Source: Terriglobia bacterium
GTDB lineage: Bacteria > Acidobacteriota > Terriglobia > UBA7540
Reading direction: 5' to 3'
NCBI GenBank assembly: GCA_020072905.1
Contig: JAIQGB010000075.1
Coordinates: 1-13,189, forward strand
DNA: 13,189 nt
Below the pieces are notes generated by a model, which saw only the letters and a list, made by a program, of their open reading frames with translations, did not search any database and was not told where the DNA came from. Positions 6,201-13,189 of the stretch are shown here, one piece after another. A program made the translations under genes and the position numbers. How positions within the stretch are numbered: the stretch's first letter is position 1; every line of letters starts with the position of its first letter.

Positions 6201-6422
6201 GTGGCCGTTCCTTCGATTCGGCTGGGGCAACTCTGGAAGTTCAACGCGACCGGCGAAACTTGGCTGGTCACCAAGGTCTATTCGGAGGTTTTTACTTCCT
6301 ACGCCGTCCTCCGCAAGGTGGGCGGAGGCGAGGCGGACCTCCGCCGCGTCAAGGTAGAAAAGACCGGTGACGGAGCAACCTTGCCGGGATTTGTCTTCGC
6401 GCAGGAATCGGAGGCGTTCTAA
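6201..6422 (+). CDS. Small hypothetical protein (73 aa)
   Basis: The frame from GTG 6201 is the only one allowed, because a TGA stands at 6180-6182 and no other start lies between. The product opens VPSIRLGQLWKFNATGETWL and continues VTKVYSEVFTSYAVLRKV, then basic and acidic residues and FVFAQESEAF. The pattern of short beta strands with a W-x-F/W core suggests a small SH3-like beta barrel, but I cannot name a family. The codons end mostly in G or C, as in neighbouring genes, which supports coding. It has no signal peptide or membrane helix. No ribosome site is obvious. It lies 88 bp before the DedA gene on the same strand, so the two may share a transcript. Confidence 0.6.
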   Translation: MAVPSIRLGQLWKFNATGETWLVTKVYSEVFTSYAVLRKVGGGEADLRRVKVEKTGDGATLPGFVFAQESEAF

Positions 6423-6510
6423 CTCACCGGTGTCCGCGGCCACCGTCGCGGCACGAGGCACACTGCCGCGCCGATGGTGCTCCTCGACGCCGCCCGACTG
6501 AAACCGCCCT

Positions 6511-7137
6511 ATGGTCTCTGCCATCCTGGAATTCCTCGCCCACTTCATCACTTCGTTCATTGACCGTGCCGGATATCTGGGCATCGTCTTGTTGATGGGA
6601 ATCGAATCGGCCTGCATTCCCCTGCCTTCCGAAGTCATCATGCCGTTTTCCGGCTACCTGGTTTTCGTGGGCCGCTTCAAACTCGTCTGGGTCGCCGTGG
6701 CCGGGGCCGTGGGTTGCAACCTCGGCTCGCTGGTGGCCTACTTCATAGGCTCGTGGGGCGGGAGGCCGCTGGTGGAGCGTTACGGCCGCTACGTCCTCCT
6801 CACGCGCCACGACCTGGAAATGGCCGACCGCTTCTTCGCGCGCTATGGCGAGTGGGCGGTTTTCATTGCCCGCCTGCTGCCCGTCATCCGCACCTTTATC
6901 GCCCTGCCCGCCGGTATCGCCCGTATGAACGTGTTGCGCTTTCACGTCTTCACTTTCCTGGGATCGTTCCCCTGGTGCCTCGCGCTCGCTTATGCCGGAC
7001 TCCGACTCGGTGAGCACTGGCCGCGGATGCGCGACTACTTCCATCGCTTCGACACCCTCCTGGGAGCTGTCATCGTGGTCGGCGTCGCGTGGTTCATTCA
7101 CAACCGGTGGAAGAACCGCCTGCGCGCCACCCAATAG
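6511..7137 (+). CDS. DedA family membrane protein (208 aa)
   Basis: DedA/SNARE-associated family (PF09335) inner-membrane proteins act in lipid carrier recycling (undecaprenyl phosphate or phosphatidylethanolamine flipping) and in proton-dependent drug or metal tolerance. The diagnostic motifs are present: E32 with PLPSE at 37-41, the long re-entrant region, then FIARLLPVIRTFIALPAG at about 118-135 with the family arginines R121 and R127, and GSFPWCLALAYAGLRLG at 151-167. Hydrophobic spans fall at about 20-55, 58-80, 140-165 and 180-198. Length is typical. No clear ribosome site precedes the ATG. Two GC-rich hairpins follow the stop. The exact substrate cannot be told from sequence. Confidence 0.93.
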   Translation: MVSAILEFLAHFITSFIDRAGYLGIVLLMGIESACIPLPSEVIMPFSGYLVFVGRFKLVWVAVAGAVGCNLGSLVAYFIGSWGGRPLVERYGRYVLLTRHDLEMADRFFARYGEWAVFIARLLPVIRTFIALPAGIARMNVLRFHVFTFLGSFPWCLALAYAGLRLGEHWPRMRDYFHRFDTLLGAVIVVGVAWFIHNRWKNRLRATQ

Positions 7138-7149
7138 CCGCTTCGTAGC

Positions 7150-7189
7150 GCCGGGCTTCAGCCCGGCACCTGCCGCCGTGAAGGGCGGC
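7150..7189. repeat. Two adjacent GC-rich hairpins (REP-like)
   Basis: Hairpin 1 is GCCGGGC-TTCA-GCCCGGC (7150-7167). Hairpin 2 is GCCGCC-GTGAAG-GGCGGC (7172-7189). Neither is followed by a T run, so they look more like a repetitive extragenic palindrome than an intrinsic terminator, though they could protect the 3' end of the DedA transcript. Confidence 0.6.
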
Positions 7190-7211
7190 GCAACACGCCG
7201 GCCGGTGCTGT

Positions 7212-7238
7212 TTGAGCAGACGCAAAAGGGTGTACACT
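7212..7238 (+). promoter_or_regulatory. Weak candidate promoter for the flavin-reductase-like gene
   Basis: TTGAGC (7212-7217) and TACACT (7233-7238) are spaced 15 bases apart, shorter than ideal. A TG directly before TACACT resembles part of an extended -10. The start of transcription would be about 45 bases before the ATG at 7289. Confidence 0.3.
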
Positions 7239-7288
7239 CCGTCGAGACCAGAAAGCTTGGTTGGAACCCCCGTTGAGGCGAAACTGAC

Positions 7289-7855
7289 ATGGCCAAGGTA
7301 GAGGTGCGTTACACGGATTACTTCGCTCAGACGATCCAGCGGATGCGCGAGGACGGCCTGCTGCTGGTCACCCTGGGCGCGGACGGAAAACCCAACGTGA
7401 TGACGATTGGCTGGGGAACGATGGGCGCCATCTGGTCGCGGCCGGTCTTCATCGTGCTCGTCAGGCCCTCGCGCTACAGCTACAGCCGGCTGGAACAGGT
7501 CGGCGATTTCACCGTCAATGTGCCTCCCCGGGAACTGGCCGTGGCGGTGAACCATTGCGGAACGGTTTCCGGGAGGGGTCACGACAAGTTTCAAGAGATG
7601 CGATTGACGCCGATTCCCAGCCGCGAGGTGAGCCCCCCCGTTATCAAAGAATGCGTGGTGCATTATGAGTGCCGGACGCTGCATCGGAATGACGTAGCGC
7701 CCGAGACGCTCAAGCAGGCGGTGCGCGAGGAGTTCTATGCGGAGGGAGACTTCCACCGCGTCTACTTTGGCGAGATCGTCGCCGCCTACGCCGACGAGGA
7801 TGCCGCCCAGCGCTTGATCGCCCCACGACAGGGGGCGGTCAAGCCTTTTCCGTAG
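7289..7855 (+). CDS. Flavin reductase-like / FMN-binding split-barrel protein (188 aa)
   Basis: The sequence fits the flavin reductase-like domain (PF01613). An N-terminal strand LLLVTLGADGKPNVMTIGWG (24-43) leads into MGAIWSRPVFIVLVRPSRYS at 45-64. DFTVNVPP (73-80) and CGTVSGRGHDK (90-100) follow, which is where the FMN phosphate and isoalloxazine are bound in the family. The later part (KECVVHYECR, GEIVAAYADED) completes the barrel. Members either supply reduced flavin to a partner monooxygenase or act as small FMN proteins; the partner is not encoded nearby. A GAGG ribosome site lies 10 bases before the ATG. It is cytosolic, with no signal peptide. Confidence 0.9.
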   Translation: MAKVEVRYTDYFAQTIQRMREDGLLLVTLGADGKPNVMTIGWGTMGAIWSRPVFIVLVRPSRYSYSRLEQVGDFTVNVPPRELAVAVNHCGTVSGRGHDKFQEMRLTPIPSREVSPPVIKECVVHYECRTLHRNDVAPETLKQAVREEFYAEGDFHRVYFGEIVAAYADEDAAQRLIAPRQGAVKPFP

Positions 7856-8020
7856 AGCGCGATTGGCGTCGGCGGGCGGGCAGGCAGCCTGCTGGGGAGC
7901 GCAAGTATCTCGCCCCCACGCGCCCCGCTTCGGCGCGAACCGCGCATGCTCCTCGTGGTTACTACCGTGGGAGTCCTCTGCGGCGACGCCGTTGACCGGC
8001 ATCTTGCCCCCGAGGTCGAG

Positions 8021-8866
8021 TCACTCCTTGGTACTCCTCAGCGCCATGGCGAGCGCCTGTGCTTCTAACCGCTCGGCTTCTGCCGCACGGTTGTTGGCGC
8101 GGAGCAGGGCCGCGTAGTTCTTGAGAGTGACGGCGACCTCGCACGCGGGCGGCCGCGGAGATTTCCTGCAGATGTCCAACGCTTTCTGATACTCAGCCTC
8201 AGCCTCGGCCGCTCTGCCTTGCGCCGCACGGAGCAGGCCCACGTCGTTCAGGGTCTGGGCTACAGCGGGGTGGTGACTGCCCAGCGCCTTCTCGCGAATA
8301 GTGAGAGCGCGCTGCAGGAACGAGTCGGCTTCATCGTATCTGCCCCGGCGCGTGTCTAGGTCGGCGAGGGACGAGAGGCTTGCCGCGATATCGAGCTCAT
8401 CGCTGGGAAGGAACTTCTGGCGGAGTTGAAGTGACTGCCTGAAAAGGCCTTCCGCCTCGTCGTAGTTGTTGCTCTTGGTGCGCATCATGGCGAGGACGCC
8501 GCGGTTATGCAGGCACTCGGCATAGGCAGCGTTTTCGCGACCCACCCATACCTCGGCGATCGCGCAGGCGCGCTGGAAGGAGACCTCCGCGTACTCGAGT
8601 CTCCTCTCGGTGACATATAGCATGCCCAACGCGTTGAGCGTCCGGACAGCACGCTCATTCCCGAGTTCGAAGGCTGCTGCTTCTCGGAGCGCCTTTCTCA
8701 GGTGTATTTCTGAAGCTGCGAAATCGCAGTTCTCGTATGCTTTGGTTCCGGCCTCAAATTCCTTTGTCCACCGTCCGTCGCGGTGCGCCTGTCCTGCCGC
8801 GATTTTCACCGGGAAGACAAGGAACACCACCGCGGCGATGAGCCATGGCGATCTCCGATTCTTCAT
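8021..8866 (-). CDS. Secreted tetratricopeptide-repeat protein (281 aa)
   Basis: Residues 1-25 are a signal peptide ending near AAG-QA. The rest is about five or six helical pairs of the kinesin-light-chain type (about 42 residues), from about 36 to 278. Typical cores are TLNALGMLYVTERRLEYAE, SLADLDTRRGRYDEADSF, TLNDVGLLRAAQGRAAEAE and TLKNYAALLRANNRAAEAE. TPR proteins act as scaffolds for other proteins; there is no enzymatic domain, and the partner is unknown. GGAGGAG lies just before the ATG, a strong ribosome site that fixes the start. It lies 69 bp downstream of bshB1 on the same strand, so it may be read from the same transcript, but nothing links their functions. Confidence 0.9.
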   Translation of the reverse strand: MKNRRSPWLIAAVVFLVFPVKIAAGQAHRDGRWTKEFEAGTKAYENCDFAASEIHLRKALREAAAFELGNERAVRTLNALGMLYVTERRLEYAEVSFQRACAIAEVWVGRENAAYAECLHNRGVLAMMRTKSNNYDEAEGLFRQSLQLRQKFLPSDELDIAASLSSLADLDTRRGRYDEADSFLQRALTIREKALGSHHPAVAQTLNDVGLLRAAQGRAAEAEAEYQKALDICRKSPRPPACEVAVTLKNYAALLRANNRAAEAERLEAQALAMALRSTKE

Positions 8867-8935
8867 CGCAGCTCCTCCACGCAGACGACGTGCACCGGAT
8901 GGTCTGTATGACGCGGTTCAATCTCGCAACGATGC

Positions 8936-9649
8936 CTACACCGATTTCACCGGCATGTTCACGATGTCGTCCACTTGTGAGACCTCGCGGGTGACGAACG
9001 GCTCGCCGTAGCGGACGCCGATCATCAGGCCGAAGTGGCGCGCCAGCGACCCGACGGTCTCGCGCAGGTTGCCGCGGGCCGGGAAGAGGTTCTGCGTGTC
9101 CTTACGCGGCGAGAATTGGGACGAATAGCAGAGGATGGCCTTCAGCTTCTTGTCGAGTTGCGCGGTGATGTCCACGACGAAGGTGGGGCGAACGACGGGC
9201 ACATAATACGTCGCGTAGATGATCTTGTGCGGGCGGTGCGGACGGCCCTCGAGGGGCAGGCGCGAGAGCCCGGCCAGGAAGCAGGCCTCATAGCCAATCC
9301 GTCCCGTCAGGTAATGGTCCGGATGGCGGCCTTCCCAGTAGGGCAGAATCACGGTGCGCGGCCGCAGGGCGCGGATTCGTTGCGCGATCTTCAGCTTGTA
9401 TGCGCGATTGTCTTCGATTCCCGCATCCGGCAGATGGAGATTCTCGCGATGCGCAAGGCCCAGTACCTTCGCGGCCTTCGCGGCTTCGCGCTCGCGCAAT
9501 ACCGCATTGCCGCGTGAGCCGCTCTCACCCGCGGTCAAGTCGAGCACGCCGACCTTGTAGCCCGCCTCCGCCATCTTGATGATGGTGCCGCCGCAGGTCA
9601 GTTCCGTATCGTCGGGATGCGCGACGATGGAAAGAACATCAAGTTCCAT
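8936..9649 (-). CDS. bshB1: BshB1-type LmbE deacetylase (bacillithiol biosynthesis)
   Basis: This is a zinc-dependent N-acetylglucosaminyl deacetylase of the LmbE/PIG-L family. It carries AHPDDTEL at residues 10-17 (H11, D13, D14) and HPDH at 109-112 (H112), giving the expected zinc ligands H11, D14 and H112 and the general base D13. Motifs typical of the BshB1 branch are LDLTAGESGSRGNAVLREREAA (from 37), LPDAGIED (73-80) and ILCYSSQF (191-198). The reaction would be removal of acetate from GlcNAc-malate to give GlcN-malate in bacillithiol synthesis. The length of 237 is typical. GAGGAG lies shortly before the ATG. The start overlaps the last 11 bases of the glutaredoxin-like gene, indicating translational coupling. 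bshA and bshC are not in the window, so bacillithiol production is inferred; mycothiol-type relatives are a less likely alternative. Confidence 0.92.
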   Translation of the reverse strand: MELDVLSIVAHPDDTELTCGGTIIKMAEAGYKVGVLDLTAGESGSRGNAVLREREAAKAAKVLGLAHRENLHLPDAGIEDNRAYKLKIAQRIRALRPRTVILPYWEGRHPDHYLTGRIGYEACFLAGLSRLPLEGRPHRPHKIIYATYYVPVVRPTFVVDITAQLDKKLKAILCYSSQFSPRKDTQNLFPARGNLRETVGSLARHFGLMIGVRYGEPFVTREVSQVDDIVNMPVKSV

Positions 9650-9899
9650 GGTTCACTCCTCGTGACAGCCGCTTCAGAAATTCGGTCTCGTCCAGGCGGT
9701 ATTTGAACGCTTTCTTGCCGTTTATGAAGACGACTGGGATTTCCTCTTTGAATCGCGCGTAAGCTTCTTGGTCCTCGAGGATGTTCACCTCGCGAAGTTG
9801 GAAGGCTTGACGCTGCTGCAAGGCTTGCAACTTCAGCTTGACCTCGTCGCACAAGCAGCAGCCCGGCTTGGTATAGAGCACCACCTCGGTCGCCGACAT
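9639..9899 (-). CDS. Glutaredoxin-like thiol-disulfide protein (86 aa), coupled to bshB1
   Basis: The protein has a thioredoxin fold. EVVLYTKPGCCLCDEVKLKL puts a redox motif C14-C-L-C17 after the first strand, helix 1 follows, and P55 in EEIPVVFING is the cis-proline. This matches the glutaredoxin-like DUF836 family (PF05768, CxLC motif). The usual C-terminal helix carries DETEFLKRL. The frame is open to a GTG at 9947, but that start would lie within the promoter at 9909-9937 and adds a tail without homology to the fold, so the ATG at 9899 is preferred. Its stop overlaps the bshB1 start. A role in reducing bacillithiol-mixed disulfides (bacilliredoxin-like) is suggested by the pairing only. 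Confidence 0.82.
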   Translation of the reverse strand: MSATEVVLYTKPGCCLCDEVKLKLQALQQRQAFQLREVNILEDQEAYARFKEEIPVVFINGKKAFKYRLDETEFLKRLSRGVNHGT

Positions 9900-9908
9900 A
9901 AGGAATTC

Positions 9909-9937
9909 ATGATAGGTGACAGGTGGAGATCGGTCAA
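9909..9937 (-). promoter_or_regulatory. Promoter of the glutaredoxin-like/bshB1 operon, nearly leaderless
   Basis: On the minus strand TTGACC (9937-9932), a 17-base spacer and TATCAT (9914-9909) make a good sigma70 promoter. Only 9 bases separate the -10 from the ATG at 9899, so the transcript would begin within about 3 bases of the start codon. Confidence 0.55.
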
Positions 9938-10080
9938 GGAACGGCACTGGGGCGCGACGTGGCTCTCAGCTTGCCGGCTGCACATGACGACTCACCAGAG
10001 TCCCTGGCTGGTCGGGAGTTTTCAATTCCTCGCAGCGCAGCCTCTAGGCAAGCCGCTCCCGGCGTGATATCAATCTCTGC

Positions 10081-10827
10081 ATGAAGAACAATCGACTTCT
10101 CGAAGGCCAGGTGGCACTGGTGACCGGTGCCGGTCGCCGCATGGGGCGCGTGATTGCTCTGGCGCTGGCGCGCGCTGGAGCGAGCGTGATCGTGAACTAC
10201 AGCCGGTCTCGCGCCGGAGCGCTCGATACCGTTGGGGAAATCCGCGCGCTCGGAGTCGATTCCCTCGCCGTTCGCGCCGATGTGTCCAAGCCTGCGCAGG
10301 TGCGCGCCATGTTCCGCACCGTGGAGAGAAAGTTTGCTCGCCTCGATATCCTTGTCAACAATGCGGGCATCTTTTATCAGCGCAAATGGGACAGACTCTC
10401 GGAGAACGACTGGGACCGGATTCTGGGCACCAACCTGAAGGGGCCGTTTTTCTGCGCGCAGGCGGCAGCGCGAATGATGATGCGGCGCAAACGCGGCACG
10501 ATTATTAACATCTCTTCGCTGGGCGGGCTTGAAGCCTGGCCGAGCTACACGCACTACTGCGCCTCGAAGGCCGGTCTCATCATGATGACGCGCTGCCTGG
10601 CGAAGGCCCTGGCGCCGCATATCCGAGTGAACAGCGTAGCGCCCGGCTCGATCCTCTTTCCCGGCGAGGAGCGCAGTCCCTGGACCGAAAACGTCCTGAA
10701 GACGACTCCTCTTCAAAAAGCCGGCGGCCCCGAGGACATCGCGGAGATGGTGCTCTACCTCGTGACGCGCGGCGATTTCATTACCGGACAGGTCATCGCG
10801 GTGGACGGCGGGAAATCCATTCCTTAG
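10081..10827 (+). CDS. Short-chain dehydrogenase/reductase (SDR), 248 aa
   Basis: A classical SDR with a Rossmann fold. The nucleotide motif is TGAGRRMG at 15-22, NNAG is at 93-96, and the catalytic set is N118, S146, Y159 and K163 with the usual 13-residue S-to-Y spacing and the YxxxK box. The PG at 188-189 (SVAPGS) and the ending GQVIAVDGGKSIP are typical. R19 and R20 in the glycine loop, and VNYSRSRAGA after strand 2, favour NADPH over NADH. The double arginine resembles pteridine reductase-type members as well as FabG-like 3-oxoacyl reductases, so the substrate is open. No good ribosome site or promoter is seen. The gene ends 8 bp from the stop of the convergent transglutaminase gene. Confidence 0.93.
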   Translation: MKNNRLLEGQVALVTGAGRRMGRVIALALARAGASVIVNYSRSRAGALDTVGEIRALGVDSLAVRADVSKPAQVRAMFRTVERKFARLDILVNNAGIFYQRKWDRLSENDWDRILGTNLKGPFFCAQAAARMMMRRKRGTIINISSLGGLEAWPSYTHYCASKAGLIMMTRCLAKALAPHIRVNSVAPGSILFPGEERSPWTENVLKTTPLQKAGGPEDIAEMVLYLVTRGDFITGQVIAVDGGKSIP

Positions 10828-10835
10828 GGCAAGAC

Positions 10836-13040
10836 CTATTTGCTGGCGGCAATCTCCTCGAGCAGCGTGCGCAGTCGGGCGAGTGAGACTGCGGCGCTGC
10901 CGAAGCGCAGCGCGTTGTAGAGGCGCGTGAATTCGAGGACGGGCCAGCTCAGACGCGTGCCGACGAAAGAGAAGGCGAACTCTCGCGGCGTCTGGGACAG
11001 CGGCTTGCGGAATCCCTTCTTGTGAAGCGTTTTGAGGAATCGGCCATAGGTCAGTGTGGCTTCGGCGGGGCTGAGCGCGCGGTCGCGACGGCGAAATCGC
11101 CAAGCCAGCAGAAAGCGGAGTTCCGCGATCGAATCGCCCTTTTCCGCCGCAATCAACGCGCCGAGAATCGCCAGCATGATCAGAAACACGAGCAGCTTAT
11201 GTGACATCAGCCAGCCTTCGACGCGGTAGGCGAGCCGGATGGCCAGCCGCTGGAACCGCCGCACGCGTTTCTGAAAGTCTTGCTGGATTTGTCGCGAGTC
11301 CCTCTCCACGTCGCGCGCCAGTTGCGCCTGGTGAGCGAAGTCGTAGTTGATGATCCATTCGCTCCAGAACAGGCTTACCGCGTCAAGGTAATCATCGAAG
11401 GCCCCGGCGACGACGGGGTTGGGGTCGGCGGGCGTGGGATCGAAAGGGATCCAGCCGTAATCCGGGAAATACACTTCCACCCAACTGTGCGCATCGCGGC
11501 CGCGCACGATGAAGTCCTTGCCGACGCGATTGTAAGTTCCGGTCTGAAATCCATTCACGAGCCGCGCGGGGATTCCCTGGGTGCGCAACATCACGGCCAT
11601 GGCGGCGGCGAAGTATTCACAATAGCCGCTGCGGGCTTGGAAAAGGAAGCTCGCGACCGGGTCGTTGGCGTCGATGCCCGTCGGGTCCAGCGTGTACGTG
11701 TAATTCGAGCGCAAATGCTGCTCAAGAGCGACGGCGCGGTCGTAATTGTTCGCGGCCGGCGCCGTCACCTGTTTCGCCAGCTCCGCCACGCGCGGGTCGA
11801 GGTCGGGAAGCAGGAGATAGATACGCCGGATTTCCGCCGGGTAATCGCTCGGGGCACGGCGCAGCTCGGCGGGCGAAGGCAGGCCGGCGTCGGAGAGAAC
11901 GACGTAGCTGAACGGCGAATAGCCGTGGCCGGGATAGTGCAGGGAATCGGTCTGATCCTGGGTGATGGAGTGGAGGCGGCCCGTGATGTCGACCGGCACC
12001 GAGGCAACGAAGAGAACGTCCGTGGAGAGCGGCGAAAGCAGCAGGCGGTAACGGAGCGGGCGCGACCGGCGGTTGTGCCAGCCCGCCGGGTAGGGGATCA
12101 CATAGCGCTGGAAAGAAGCGGGTGAAACTACCCTCTGCTCCGTGTTGTCGTTATACCAGTTTTTGCCGTCGAAGCTGGTCAGGCCGACGCCGCGCCATTT
12201 GACGCCCTGGAACACCCGCGGGTCGCCCTCCACGATCACTCGCATCACCACGAGGTTGGAACGGAGGATCTTGCGGATGTCGCCCAGATTGACGGTCCCC
12301 GAGAAGCCCGTGATGTTCTGGGCCTCCATCCCGAGTCCGGTCAGGTAGCCGGTACGGTAGCGCGGGATGACAAAAAAGAGGACCGAGGCCAGGACCACGA
12401 TGCTCACCCCAAGGCCCACGGTTGCCGTACTCAGCGCCTTCTCGATCGCGGTCCGGTTCTGAGCGGGCACGCGGAAGGGCCCCTCGGGCGGGCGGCGTGA
12501 ACTCTCCACGGAGCGCTTGATTTCGTAGCTGATGAGGGTCGAGATCGCAAACAGCATATAGAATGTGAAGCACGCCAGATACACTGTGCCCACGGTGAGG
12601 ATGGCGCTGGCTAGCATCATCATGAAGGAAAGTGTGGCGAGGTAGGCGTAGTCGCGGTAGGTGCGCGCCGAGAAGACCTTGATGACCGCGGTGAAGAGGA
12701 CCAGGTGGACGGTTGCTGAGAGCATGCTGTCCATGAGGCTGGGGCCCACCGAGAAGATCAGGAAATCCAGGACATAGAAGAAGATGTAGAAGACCGCCAG
12801 CCGCGTGACGGTGCGCGGCCCCAGCGAAACATCCCTTTCGCCCAGGTAGCTCCAGAGTTTGACCAGGAGCGCTGCAGACACGACGAAGACGGAAACGAGA
12901 TCGAGTTTTCCGGTGCTCGCCACGGTAACAAATGCCGTGCCGAGCATCAGGAGAAGGGACGTCTCGAAGTAACGCTGCACGCTGACGTGCGTCTGCGGGC
13001 GGGAGAGTTCGGCAGGGTCGATGCTGGCGGCTTTGGCCAT
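10836..13040 (-). CDS. TgpA-type membrane transglutaminase-like protein (734 aa)
   Basis: The N-terminal part (about 25-225) has five or six membrane helices and matches the DUF3488/TgpA N-terminal domain. A periplasmic region with the transglutaminase-like core (PF01841) follows at about 415-540. The triad is C474 in SGYCEYFAAAMAVMLRTQGI, H518 in GRDAHSWVEVYF and D534 in WIPFDPTP. A last helix spans about 612-632. The cytoplasmic tail (about 660-725) has YGRFLK, TPREFA and FTRLYNALRFG, the DUF4129 pattern. The length is normal for the family. In many bacteria it sits in an operon with a MoxR ATPase and a DUF58 protein; neither is visible here. The start ATG at 13040 lacks a clear ribosome site. 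The peptidoglycan- or protein-related substrate is not known. Confidence 0.93.
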   Translation of the reverse strand: MAKAASIDPAELSRPQTHVSVQRYFETSLLLMLGTAFVTVASTGKLDLVSVFVVSAALLVKLWSYLGERDVSLGPRTVTRLAVFYIFFYVLDFLIFSVGPSLMDSMLSATVHLVLFTAVIKVFSARTYRDYAYLATLSFMMMLASAILTVGTVYLACFTFYMLFAISTLISYEIKRSVESSRRPPEGPFRVPAQNRTAIEKALSTATVGLGVSIVVLASVLFFVIPRYRTGYLTGLGMEAQNITGFSGTVNLGDIRKILRSNLVVMRVIVEGDPRVFQGVKWRGVGLTSFDGKNWYNDNTEQRVVSPASFQRYVIPYPAGWHNRRSRPLRYRLLLSPLSTDVLFVASVPVDITGRLHSITQDQTDSLHYPGHGYSPFSYVVLSDAGLPSPAELRRAPSDYPAEIRRIYLLLPDLDPRVAELAKQVTAPAANNYDRAVALEQHLRSNYTYTLDPTGIDANDPVASFLFQARSGYCEYFAAAMAVMLRTQGIPARLVNGFQTGTYNRVGKDFIVRGRDAHSWVEVYFPDYGWIPFDPTPADPNPVVAGAFDDYLDAVSLFWSEWIINYDFAHQAQLARDVERDSRQIQQDFQKRVRRFQRLAIRLAYRVEGWLMSHKLLVFLIMLAILGALIAAEKGDSIAELRFLLAWRFRRRDRALSPAEATLTYGRFLKTLHKKGFRKPLSQTPREFAFSFVGTRLSWPVLEFTRLYNALRFGSAAVSLARLRTLLEEIAASK

Positions 13041-13067
13041 AAGCGATGCAGCCCCAGGCTGGAGCGT

Positions 13068-13073
13068 ATTGTA
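13068..13073 (-). promoter_or_regulatory. Possible -10 element (TACAAT) of the transglutaminase gene
   Basis: TACAAT on the minus strand lies 27 bases before the ATG at 13040, within a 14-base block identical to one covering the -10 of the kinase promoter (3168-3181). No matching -35 is visible. Confidence 0.33.
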
Positions 13074-13189
13074 GTCCAGGCATTGCCCGGGGGGTAGAGG
13101 AAGGAGCTCAAGCGGCCAGGGTCCGGTCGCCGGCCCGAGTGAGGCGCTATGTCCGCAAAGCGATGCAGGCCGCGATTTTGCGCGCCAGT

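Noticed and set aside
6424..8002. Two long minus-strand frames (6424-7296 and 7094-8002)
   Set aside because: Antisense to the DedA and flavin-reductase-like genes; composition is repetitive and no domain is recognisable.
9934..11103. Long minus-strand open frame (389 residues)
   Set aside because: Antisense shadow of the SDR gene with arginine/alanine/histidine-rich, low-order sequence, in a GC-rich genome where such shadows are common.
11280..12125. 281-residue plus-strand frame
   Set aside because: Antisense to the transglutaminase core with its C/H/D triad.
13139..13189. Possible start of a plus-strand gene at the right edge (frame reading VRRYVRKAMQAAILRAS)
   Set aside because: Only 17 codons are visible, there is no ribosome site, and the frame upstream is also open, so nothing supports a call.

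Overview
The window is 13.2 kb of GC-rich bacterial chromosome. The best guess for the source is an acidobacterium-like soil bacterium. The clues are a bacillithiol-type deacetylase (bshB1 family), a tandem pair of DUF507 genes, a free-standing TgpA-type transglutaminase, and GC-rich hairpin repeats and AGTGAC-type short repeats between genes. This is inference from gene content; no rRNA is present to confirm it.

Left third (1-4121). A large multi-PAS sensor histidine kinase on the minus strand is visibly damaged. Its PAS sensor part is open, but around 441-453 the frame changes and about 30 residues are missing, including the phospho-accepting histidine box. The ATP-binding domain continues in another frame to the window edge. 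Its best ATG (3140), which has a good promoter behind it, is also out of frame because of a run of eight G (C on the coding strand). To the right lie an orphan C-terminal protein fragment on the minus strand, the last codons of a tyrosine recombinase on the plus strand, and tRNA-Asp. Short inverted repeats then separate tRNA-Asp from tRNA-Val. This reads as the scar of an element once integrated at the tRNA-Asp 3' end.

Middle (4122-8020). Overlapping divergent promoters appear to serve the tRNA pair (leftward) and two DUF507 genes (rightward). A secreted M48 zinc metalloprotease on the minus strand converges on the DUF507 pair. Then, on the plus strand, come a 73-residue hypothetical protein, a DedA-family membrane protein, a pair of GC-rich hairpins and a flavin-reductase-like protein.

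Right third (8021-13189). On the minus strand are a secreted TPR protein, then bshB1 overlapping the end of a glutaredoxin-like gene. The latter has a promoter so close to its ATG that the transcript may be leaderless. A plus-strand SDR oxidoreductase ends 8 bp from the convergent stop of a large minus-strand TgpA-type transglutaminase. In 13041-13189 I see only a possible -10 for the transglutaminase gene and no recognisable gene.

Most of the region looks like ordinary chromosomal housekeeping and accessory genes. I do not see a clearly new multi-gene system. The points most worth a second look are the two lesions in the kinase, the tRNA-Asp integration scar, the shared divergent promoter and the coupled thiol-redox gene pair.
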